From positions 1 through 19,717 of the forward strand of contig JAOPUS010000355.1 of NCBI GenBank assembly GCA_025963345.1: a stretch of DNA of 19,717 bases, in the 5' to 3' direction. Shown piece by piece: positions 13,726-19,717 of this stretch. The stretch comes from Blastococcus sp. (lineage in GTDB: Bacteria > Actinomycetota > Actinomycetes > Mycobacteriales > Geodermatophilaceae). The translations under genes and the position numbers were made by a program. The notes under the pieces were generated by a model that was not told where the DNA came from, did not search any database, and saw only the letters and a program-made list of their open reading frames with translations. The stretch's first letter is position 1. Every line of letters starts with the position of its first letter.

Positions 13726-13781
13726 GTGACCGTGACCGTGACCACAAGGAACACAAAGCTCATTGCGCACGTAAGCGTGAC
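13726..13781. promoter_or_regulatory. Direct repeats in the kinase/tctC intergenic region, putative regulator sites
   Basis: GTGACC is repeated three times without gaps (13726-13731, 13732-13737, 13738-13743), and another GTGAC occurs at 13777-13781. CACAAGG (13743-13749) and CACAAAG (13752-13758) form a second imperfect direct repeat. The repeats lie 68-123 bases before the tctC start and ~60 bases before the kinase start. That is suitable for activation in either direction by the CitB-like regulator. A -10 element for tctC is not obvious. Confidence 0.4.
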
Positions 13782-13848
13782 ACGGCCGTCTTCCGTTGCC
13801 AGTTTGCCTTCACGCGGTGGTCATCCACCCGACACACAGGAGGACAAG

Positions 13849-14850
13849 ATGCGCACTGCTTCCCTGCGGAAGCTCACCGTCGGCGCCGTCGCCGCCGGGC
13901 TCGTGCTCACGGGCTGCGGAACGACCGCCGAGGGCGGCACAGCCTCGGGCGGGGACTCCGGCCCGATCAGCGGCCTTCGGTTCATGGTTCCGAACTCGCC
14001 CGGCAGCGGCTACGACACCACGGCACGTGCTGTGGCCCAGGTGCTGGAGGACGGCGACCTGGCCTCGGGGATCGAGGTGTTCAACCTCGAGGGCGCCGGC
14101 GGCACCGTCGGCCTCCAGCGGCTGGTGAACGAGGACGGCAACGACAAGATGCTCATGCAGATGGGCCTCGGTGTCGTCGGCGCCTCGTACACGAACAAGT
14201 CCGAGGCCACGCTCGAGGACACCACGCCGATCGCCAAGCTGATCGAGGAGTCCGAGGCGATCGTCGTCCCGGCCGACTCCCCGTACAAGACGCTCGACGA
14301 CCTGCTCACGGCGTGGAAGGCCGATCCCGGCAACGTCCCGGTCGGCGGCGCGTCGAACCCCGGTGGCCCCGACCACCTGACCCCGATGCTGCTCGCGCAG
14401 GCCGTGAACCTCGACCCGAAGACGGTCAACTACGTGGCCTACGACGGCGGCGGCGAGCTGCTGGCCGCCATCCTCGGCTCGCAGATCGCCTTCGGTGCGA
14501 CCGGCATCGGCGAGGTGGCCGAGCAGGCCGCGTCCGGTGAGGTGCGGATCCTCGCGGTCACCAGCGAGAAGCCGGTCGACGGCGTCGACGCCCCCACCCT
14601 GACCGATGAGGGCGTGGACCTGGTCTTCACCAACTGGCGCGGCATCGTGGCCCCTCCCGGCCTCGACGACGCCCGGACGCAGACCTTCATCGACCTCGTG
14701 ACGAAGATGCACGACAGCGACGGCTGGAAGAAGGCGCTCGCGGACAACGGCTGGGCCGACGCCTTCATGACCGGCGACGAGTTCGGCAGCTTCCTCGGCG
14801 ACGAGAGCAAGCGGGTCGCCGGCGTCCTGGGTGAGCTGGGGCTGGCGTGA
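13849..14850 (+). CDS. tctC: TctC: lipoprotein substrate-binding protein of tripartite tricarboxylate transporter
   Basis: A 333-residue binding protein. ATG 13849 follows a strong AGGAGG at 13838-13843. The N-terminus is a lipoprotein signal: basic MRTASLRK, a hydrophobic stretch and the lipobox VLTGC with Cys23. A Gly/Ser/Thr-rich tether (~24-40) leads to the Bug/TctC domain: LRFMVPNSPGSGYDTTARAV (phosphate-loop-like carboxylate site), NLEGAGGTVGLQRLV, then VPVGGASNPGGPDH and a late IVAPPGLDDARTQTF. Bug proteins catch carboxylates such as citrate, tartrate, terephthalate or nicotinate outside the cell and hand them to TctAB. It is the first gene of tctCBA and divergent from the sensor kinase. 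Its stop overlaps the tctB start (GTGA). Confidence 0.93.
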   Translation: MRTASLRKLTVGAVAAGLVLTGCGTTAEGGTASGGDSGPISGLRFMVPNSPGSGYDTTARAVAQVLEDGDLASGIEVFNLEGAGGTVGLQRLVNEDGNDKMLMQMGLGVVGASYTNKSEATLEDTTPIAKLIEESEAIVVPADSPYKTLDDLLTAWKADPGNVPVGGASNPGGPDHLTPMLLAQAVNLDPKTVNYVAYDGGGELLAAILGSQIAFGATGIGEVAEQAASGEVRILAVTSEKPVDGVDAPTLTDEGVDLVFTNWRGIVAPPGLDDARTQTFIDLVTKMHDSDGWKKALADNGWADAFMTGDEFGSFLGDESKRVAGVLGELGLA

Positions 14851-15359
14851 GTTCTGCCGAATCCGGCAGCACCGTGGGGCAGGGCCGCTCCGAGTTCGGA
14901 GTGGCCCTGTTCCTCGGGGCACTCGGCGTGCTGGTCATCGTCGAGGCCCTGCTGCTGCCGGAGAGCCTGATCGCCCGCGGCCCGGTCGGCCCCATGGCGG
15001 TCCCCATGGTCGTGGGGAGCCTGCTGCTCATCGTCGCCGTGTTCCTCACCGTGGACCTGCTGCGCGGCGGACGCGGTGAGCCGGAGGGCGGCGAGGACGT
15101 CGACCTGACCGGCCGGAGCGACTGGCGCACGATCGCCATGCTCGCGGCAGCGTTCGTGGCCAACGCCCTGCTCATCGAGGGCCTGGGCTGGCCGTTCTCC
15201 GGGGCGATCCTGTTCTGGGGCGCCGCCTTCGCCCTCGGCAGCCGGCACTACATCAGGGACGCCGCTATCGCCCTCGCCCTGTCATTCGGCTCCTGGTACC
15301 TGTTCGCCTTCGGCCTGAACATCGTCCTGCCGGTAGGCATTCTGAGGGGGATCCTCTGA
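14847..15359 (+). CDS. tctB: TctB: small membrane subunit of tripartite tricarboxylate transporter
   Basis: A 170-residue protein with four hydrophobic segments, the normal plan for TctB: about 18-37 (VALFLGALGVLVIVEALLLP), 50-70 (VPMVVGSLLLIVAVFLTVDL), 96-127 and 141-165. The first pair is followed by the G-x-x-P-x-x-V-G turn region GPVGPMAVPMVVG, and a charged loop RGGRGEPEGGEDVD separates the halves. GTG 14847 overlaps the tctC stop, and its TGA shares one base with the tctA ATG, so the three genes are translated as a coupled set. TctB is poorly conserved in sequence, and recognition here rests on size, topology and position. Confidence 0.88.
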   Translation: MSSAESGSTVGQGRSEFGVALFLGALGVLVIVEALLLPESLIARGPVGPMAVPMVVGSLLLIVAVFLTVDLLRGGRGEPEGGEDVDLTGRSDWRTIAMLAAAFVANALLIEGLGWPFSGAILFWGAAFALGSRHYIRDAAIALALSFGSWYLFAFGLNIVLPVGILRGIL

Positions 15360-16960
15360 TGGGCGCGCTAGGCGAGTTGATCAACGGGTTCGGGACGGCG
15401 CTGACGCCCGAGAACCTGCTCTACGCCTTCCTCGGGGTCCTCCTCGGGACGGCGATCGGCGTCCTTCCGGGCATCGGCCCGGCGATGACGGTGGCCCTTC
15501 TCCTGCCGCTCACCTACGCCCTGGACGCCACCAGCGCCCTGATCATGTTCGCCGGCATCTACTACGGCGGCATGTACGGCGGCTCCACCACCTCGATCCT
15601 GCTCAACACCCCCGGCGAGAGCGCGTCGGTGGTCACCGCCATCGAGGGCAACAAGATGGCCAAGAGCGGGCGGGCGGCCCAGGCCCTCGCCACGGCGGCC
15701 ATCGGGTCCTTCGTCGCCGGGACGATCGCCACGCTGCTGCTGGCTCTCCTCGCCCCGACCGTCGCCCGCCTGGCCCTGCAGATCGGTGCACCGGACTACT
15801 TCGCCATCATCCTGCTGGCCTTCATCGCCATCACCGCCGTGCTGGGCAGCTCCCGGGTGCGTGGGCTCGCCTCCCTCGGCATCGGCCTGACCATCGGTCT
15901 CATCGGGATCGACATCACGTCGGGCCAGCAGCGGCTCACCTTCGGCATCCCCGAGCTGGCCGACGGCATCGACGTCGTCGTGGTGGCGGTCGGGCTCTTC
16001 GCGGTCGGCGAGGCACTGTGGACGGCGGCACACCTGCGCCGCAGCCCGATCCAGGTCATCCCCGTCGGCAACGCCCGCATGGGGCGCGAGGACTGGAAGC
16101 GGTCCTGGAAGCCGTGGCTGCGCGGCACCTTCATCGGCTTCCCGTTCGGTGCCATCCCGGCCGGCGGCGCCGAGATCCCGACCTTCCTGTCCTACGTGAC
16201 CGAGAAGAAGCTGTCCAAGCACCCCGAGGAGTTCGGGCACGGAGCGATCGAGGGCGTCGCCGGGCCGGAGGCGACCAACAACGCCTCGGCCGCCGGTGGG
16301 CTCGTACCGATGCTGACCCTCGGCCTCCCGACGACGGCCACCGCCGCGGTCATGCTCGTCGCCCTGAAGACGTACGGCATCCAGCCCGGTCCGCGTCTGT
16401 TCGAGACCGAGCCGGTGCTCGTCTGGGGCCTGATCGCCAGCCTCTTCATCGGCAACACGATGCTGCTGGTGCTCAACCTGCCGCTGGCGCCCGTCTGGGC
16501 GCGGCTGTTGCGGATCCCCCGGCCCTACCTCTACGCGGGGATCCTGTTCTTCTCCAGCCTGGGGGCCTACTCGGTCAACGCCTCGCCGTTCGACCTCTTC
16601 CTGCTGCTGGCCATCGGCGCCCTCGGCTTCATGATGCGGCGGTACGGCCTGCCGATGCTGCCGGCCATCATCGGCGTGATCCTCGGCCCCTTCGCCGAGG
16701 AGAAGCTCCGCCAGGCGCTGCAGATCAGCAACGGGGAGCTCTCCGGCCTCATCACGCCGCTCTCGCTCATCGTGTACGTGATCGCGGCACTGCTCCTGCT
16801 CGCCCCGCTCGTGCGCAAGCTGCTGCCCCGCAGGGCGGTCGTGCCGGTGCTGGCCGAGACAGCCGAGGCGATCGAGGAGTCCCACCACCAGCACGGGCTG
16901 ACCGACTCGGTGTCGGTGGAGACGAAGAAGCGGGCGCACCGGGAAGGGCCCGGTATGTGA
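15359..16960 (+). CDS. tctA: TctA: large permease subunit of tripartite tricarboxylate transporter
   Basis: A 533-residue multi-span protein. Signature segments of TctA are intact: GVLPGIGPAMTVALLLPLTY (34-53), IYYGGMYGGSTTSILLNTPG (67-86), then further on PAGGAEIPTFLSYVTEKKLS, GVAGPEATNNASAAGGLVPM and LTLGLPTTATAAVMLVAL. The repeated Gly/Pro-rich motifs mark the two transport halves. About eleven or twelve membrane segments can be counted. The protein probably imports the TctC-bound carboxylate using the ion gradient. The soluble tail (from ~500) is charged and not conserved. The gene ends 11 bases before a strong hairpin that probably terminates the operon. Confidence 0.94.
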   Translation: MGALGELINGFGTALTPENLLYAFLGVLLGTAIGVLPGIGPAMTVALLLPLTYALDATSALIMFAGIYYGGMYGGSTTSILLNTPGESASVVTAIEGNKMAKSGRAAQALATAAIGSFVAGTIATLLLALLAPTVARLALQIGAPDYFAIILLAFIAITAVLGSSRVRGLASLGIGLTIGLIGIDITSGQQRLTFGIPELADGIDVVVVAVGLFAVGEALWTAAHLRRSPIQVIPVGNARMGREDWKRSWKPWLRGTFIGFPFGAIPAGGAEIPTFLSYVTEKKLSKHPEEFGHGAIEGVAGPEATNNASAAGGLVPMLTLGLPTTATAAVMLVALKTYGIQPGPRLFETEPVLVWGLIASLFIGNTMLLVLNLPLAPVWARLLRIPRPYLYAGILFFSSLGAYSVNASPFDLFLLLAIGALGFMMRRYGLPMLPAIIGVILGPFAEEKLRQALQISNGELSGLITPLSLIVYVIAALLLLAPLVRKLLPRRAVVPVLAETAEAIEESHHQHGLTDSVSVETKKRAHREGPGM

Positions 16961-16970
16961 TCGAGCGGGC

Positions 16971-17009
16971 GGGGGCCGGAAACGCGGGAAACCTGCGTTC
17001 CCGGCCCCC
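16971..17009. terminator. Strong bidirectional terminator hairpin between tctA and eutC
   Basis: GGGGGCCGG (16971-16979) pairs perfectly with CCGGCCCCC (17001-17009). After one A/C mismatch, AACGC (16981-16985) pairs with GCGTT (16995-16999), leaving a nine-base loop. These 14 pairs fill nearly all of the 51 bases between the convergent stops of tctA (16960) and eutC (17012). Neither side has a T-tract, which is usual for high-GC actinobacterial terminators. Confidence 0.8.
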
Positions 17010-17011
17010 GG

Positions 17012-17749
17012 TCATTCCAGGGCCCGGTCGTCCTTGAGGACCACGCCGGAGGCACCCAGCTCCCGGGCGGCGCCGAGCAGCCGGGCCACCGTCTCCGCCG
17101 CCTGCGCGTACCCGAGTCCGTGCGGCGGCCGGACGTTGGACACGCAGTTCCGCTCGGAATCCACCCGCCCTGGCCGGGGATCCCAGGTCAGATAGATCCC
17201 CAGCGAGTCGGCCGACGACAGTCCGGGCCGCTCACCGATGAGGACGACGACAGCCCGGACGCCCAGAGCCGCGCCGATCTCGTCACCCAGCCCGACCCGC
17301 GCCTGGTGCGCGAGCACGACCGGCGCCACCGACCAGCCGGGCAGCCGCTCCAGCAGCGCCACCGTCATCGCCGCCGCGTGCTCGTGCACCGCCCTCGGGG
17401 AGAGTCCGTCGCCGATCACGACCGCCAGGTCGGCATCCGCCCGCGGCAGCGAGGTGCCGTCCGCCAGCCGCCGCCCGAGATCGGGCCGCTGCAGGTACTC
17501 CGCCCGGTCGGCCGCCGCCGAGTGCACCTCGACGACCTCGAGCTCGGGCAGACCTGCGCGCACCGGCTCCGCGTCGAGAGCCTCGTGCACCGCGTCCCGC
17601 GCCACCGCGTGCGCCGCCCGGAACTCCAGCTCCCGCGCCGTCGGGAGCCCGTCGCCGGCCCGGCCGAGCGCCACCCGCGCCCGGGTCGCCCCGCGCAGCA
17701 CGGCCCACGGATCCGCAGAGATGGCCATTTCTGCGGGGTCGGTGATCAC
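17012..17749 (-). CDS. eutC: Ethanolamine ammonia-lyase small subunit
   Basis: A 245-residue EutC, shorter than the ~295-residue enterobacterial form because most of the N-terminal extension is absent. The start is GTG 17749, which overlaps the eutB TGA (GTGA); a longer frame would run into eutB. Family marks: LPTARELEFRAAHAVARDAVH, LAVVIGDGLSPRAVHEHA, PVVLAHQARVGLGDEIG, VVVLIGERPGLSSADSLG, and the highly conserved SERNCVSNVRPPHGLGYAQA near the C-terminus. With EutB it forms the adenosylcobalamin-dependent lyase that turns ethanolamine into acetaldehyde and ammonia; EutC contributes to cobalamin binding. In enteric bacteria the N-terminal extension targets microcompartments, so its absence fits an enzyme free in the cytosol. 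It is the last gene of the operon. Confidence 0.94.
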   Translation of the reverse strand: MITDPAEMAISADPWAVLRGATRARVALGRAGDGLPTARELEFRAAHAVARDAVHEALDAEPVRAGLPELEVVEVHSAAADRAEYLQRPDLGRRLADGTSLPRADADLAVVIGDGLSPRAVHEHAAAMTVALLERLPGWSVAPVVLAHQARVGLGDEIGAALGVRAVVVLIGERPGLSSADSLGIYLTWDPRPGRVDSERNCVSNVRPPHGLGYAQAAETVARLLGAARELGASGVVLKDDRALE

Positions 17750-19161
17750 GCCGACGCCGCCGCGAGCAGGGCCTTGGCGGCCGGGGCGTCGGCGGTCAGC
17801 GCGCGCACCCGCCCGTCGTCGTCCAGCAGGTCCATCCGGGCCAGCCACGCCTCGAACTCCGGTGCCGGCCGCAGGTCGAGCACCTGCCGGGCGGTGAGGA
17901 CGTCGGAGAACGACAGCGACTGGTAGTGCAGCATCACGTCGTCGGAACCGGGGACGGCGATGACGAACGAGCAGCCGGCCGCCCCGAGCAGGAGCATCAA
18001 CGAGTCGGTGTCGTCGCCGTCGACCTCGGCATGGTTCGTGTAGCAGACGTCGACCCCCATGGGCAGGCCGAGCAGCTTGCCGCAGAAGTGGTCCTCCAGC
18101 CCGGCCCGGATCACCTGCTTGCCGTCATAGAGGTACTCGGGCCCGATGAAACCGACGACGGTGTTCACCAGGAGCGGCTCGAAGTGCCGGGCCACGGCGT
18201 ACGACCGCGCCTCCAGGGTCTGCTGATCCACCGGCCGCCCGTCCACGCCGCGGTGCGCGTCCGCCGACAGCGCCGACCCCTGCCCGGTCTCGAAGTAGGT
18301 GACGTTGCTGCCGACCGTCCCGCGACCCAGTTCCAACGCCCCGGCCCGCGCCTCGGCAAGCAGGCCGAGGGTCACCCCGAAGCCGCGGTTGGCCGCCTGC
18401 GTGCCGGCCACGGACTGGAACACCAGATCCACCGGCGCACCCCGCTCCAGCGCACGCAGCGTCGTCGTCACGTGGGCCAGCACGCACGACTGCGTCGGGA
18501 TCTCGTAGCGGCTGATCACCGCGTCGACCAGTTCCAGCAGCGCGATCGTCTGCGCCGGTGAGTCGGTGGCCGGGTTGATCCCGATGACGGCGTCCCCGGA
18601 GCCCTGCAGCAGCCCGTCGATGATCGACGCGGTCACCCCGAGCGGGTCGTCGGTCGGGTGGTTGGGCTGCAGCCGCGAGGCCAGCCGACCGCGCAGGCCC
18701 AGGGTGCTGCGCAGCCCGGTGACAACGCGGGTCCGCCGGCCGACGGCGATCAGGTCGGCGTTGCGCATCAGCTTCGAGGTGGCGGCGACCATCTCCGGGG
18801 TCAGCCCGCGGGCCAGGCTGCTGATCGCGTGCTCGTCGCTCTCCGCCGCCCACGCCAGCAGGGTGTCGCGGAACTCCCCCACCGTCATCGCCGCCACCGG
18901 CGTGAAGGCGGCGGCGTCGTGCGTGTCGAGGATCAGCCGGGTCACGTCGTCCTCGTCGTAGCCGACCACCTGTTCCTCGAGGAATGTGGCCAGCGGCAGG
19001 TCGGCGAGCACCATCTGCGCGGCCACCCGCTGCGCGGCGGATTCCGCGGCGCAGCCGGCGAGCACGTCCCCGGAGCGGGCCGGCGTGGCCTTGGCCAGCA
19101 GGTCCGACAGCGACGGGAACTCGTAGGTGTGCCCGCCGAGCGTCGTCCGGCGGACGGTCAC
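17746..19161 (-). CDS. eutB: Ethanolamine ammonia-lyase large subunit
   Basis: A 471-residue EutB with the TIM-barrel active site. GTG 19161 overlaps the stop of the permease gene (GTGA). Residues matching those known from the enterobacterial enzyme can be found: Arg163, Gln165 and Asn166 in SRLQPNHPTDDP, Asn196 in VIGINPATDS, Glu291 in TYFETGQGSAL, and Asp371 in GLPMGVDVCYTNHAEVDGDD. All are intact, so an active lyase is expected. Ethanolamine binds in the barrel and its amino group migrates through radical chemistry started by adenosylcobalamin. No eutA-type reactivase or acetaldehyde dehydrogenase is in the window, though they may lie upstream of the permease. Expression is coupled to both neighbours. 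Confidence 0.96.
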   Translation of the reverse strand: MTVRRTTLGGHTYEFPSLSDLLAKATPARSGDVLAGCAAESAAQRVAAQMVLADLPLATFLEEQVVGYDEDDVTRLILDTHDAAAFTPVAAMTVGEFRDTLLAWAAESDEHAISSLARGLTPEMVAATSKLMRNADLIAVGRRTRVVTGLRSTLGLRGRLASRLQPNHPTDDPLGVTASIIDGLLQGSGDAVIGINPATDSPAQTIALLELVDAVISRYEIPTQSCVLAHVTTTLRALERGAPVDLVFQSVAGTQAANRGFGVTLGLLAEARAGALELGRGTVGSNVTYFETGQGSALSADAHRGVDGRPVDQQTLEARSYAVARHFEPLLVNTVVGFIGPEYLYDGKQVIRAGLEDHFCGKLLGLPMGVDVCYTNHAEVDGDDTDSLMLLLGAAGCSFVIAVPGSDDVMLHYQSLSFSDVLTARQVLDLRPAPEFEAWLARMDLLDDDGRVRALTADAPAAKALLAAASA

Positions 19162-19717
19162 CGCACGTCCTCATCGGCGGCGGCCAGGAGCTCGAACTCC
19201 TCCTCGGGAGCAGAGGCCACCAGGTGGTGTCGGCTGTAGAAGGCGAAGTAGGCGAGGAAGAGCGCGTAGGCGCCCAGCGTCCAGAGGGCCGCCTTGACAT
19301 CGACCAGGAACGTCGCGAGAACCGCGGCCGCCGCGAGCACCAGGGCCACGGACGTGGTGGCGATCCCGCCGGGGGTCCGGTACGGGCGCTCGAGGTCGGG
19401 CTCCCGGCGGCGCAGCACGATGTGGCTGACCATCATCAGCACGTAGGAGACGGTGGCCCCGAAGACGGCCATGTTGAGCAGCATCGCGCCCTGCCCGGTC
19501 AGCGAGAGCACGAAGCCGATGGCGCCGTGTACGAGCAGCGCCAGCATCGGCGCCTTGCGCTTGTTGGTCACCGTCAGCACCCGAGGCAGGTAGCCGGCCC
19601 GGGAGAGGGCGAACGTCTGCCGGGAGTAGGCGTAGATGATCGAGAAGAAGCTGGCCACCAGGCCGAACAGGCCCGCGTAGTTGACCACCCGGGTGAGCCC
19701 GTCGGAGGCGCCCGAAG
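19158..19717 (-). CDS. APC-family permease, probably ethanolamine permease, 5' partial
   Basis: Only the C-terminal ~185 residues are inside the window; the frame stays open to the edge (base 19717). The GTG at 19688 is internal. The visible part reads VVNYAGLFGLVASFFSIIYAYSRQTFALSRAGYLP, then NKRKAPMLALLVHGAIGFVL and a loop RRREPDLERPYRTPGG, both usual for amino acid/polyamine/organocation transporters. At least four further membrane segments follow, and the tail is acidic. APC proteins of this subtype next to eutBC are ethanolamine importers, so the context supports that function. Its stop overlaps the eutB GTG start. The regulator and any other upstream genes lie outside. Confidence 0.85.
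   Translation of the reverse strand, partial: SGASDGLTRVVNYAGLFGLVASFFSIIYAYSRQTFALSRAGYLPRVLTVTNKRKAPMLALLVHGAIGFVLSLTGQGAMLLNMAVFGATVSYVLMMVSHIVLRRREPDLERPYRTPGGIATTSVALVLAAAAVLATFLVDVKAALWTLGAYALFLAYFAFYSRHHLVASAPEEEFELLAAADEDVR

Noticed and set aside
15368..16939. Minus-strand open frame of 523 codons opposite tctA
   Set aside because: It is rich in Gln/Asp/Gly/Arg from reversed membrane-protein codons; tctA on the plus strand is certain.

Overview
The window is very GC-rich, almost every codon ends in G or C, GTG starts are common, and two-component, GntR and TctCBA families of actinobacterial type are present. This points to a high-GC actinobacterium. A soil or rock-dwelling lineage such as Geodermatophilaceae or Pseudonocardiaceae is a guess from gene style, not something proven here. 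Genes are packed tightly: nine co-directional pairs share a 4-base NTGA stop/start overlap. No tRNA, rRNA, CRISPR array, insertion sequence or phage gene was found.

Left part (1-5607). The 3' part of a tandem-fused family III CoA-transferase runs in from the left edge. It converges on a small cysteine-peptidase-like protein (YiiX/NlpC-P60 type). That gene diverges from a 77-residue membrane protein across an unusually compact, apparently leaderless two-way promoter at 2487-2511. An unrecognised small gene follows on the minus strand. Next is an RraA-family protein divergent from a GntR/FCD regulator and an MFS transporter, with a palindromic operator candidate between them.

Central catabolic block (5604-10732). 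A minus-strand operon encodes an ABM-fold small protein, a cupin, an aldehyde dehydrogenase and an isocitrate/isopropylmalate/tartrate-dehydrogenase-family enzyme. It diverges from a plus-strand pair, an Ldh2-type 2-hydroxyacid dehydrogenase and a second GntR/FCD regulator. The shared intergenic region holds a perfect palindrome with a GTATAC core, the expected kind of site for such a regulator.

Right part (10733-19717). An intergenic compound hairpin and a universal stress protein are followed by a CitA/DcuS-type sensor kinase with its response regulator. These diverge from tctCBA, a tripartite tricarboxylate transporter with a lipoprotein binding protein. The same arrangement (CitAB controlling tctCBA) is known from Corynebacterium glutamicum. 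After a strong two-way terminator hairpin comes a minus-strand ethanolamine operon: a permease cut by the window edge, then eutB and eutC.

Taken together, the middle of the window looks like a small-organic-acid uptake and oxidation island: sensing and import by CitAB-like/TctCBA proteins, then oxidation of a 2-hydroxy acid, oxidative decarboxylation and semialdehyde oxidation. The ethanolamine lyase module sits next to it. The substrate cannot be read from sequence alone.
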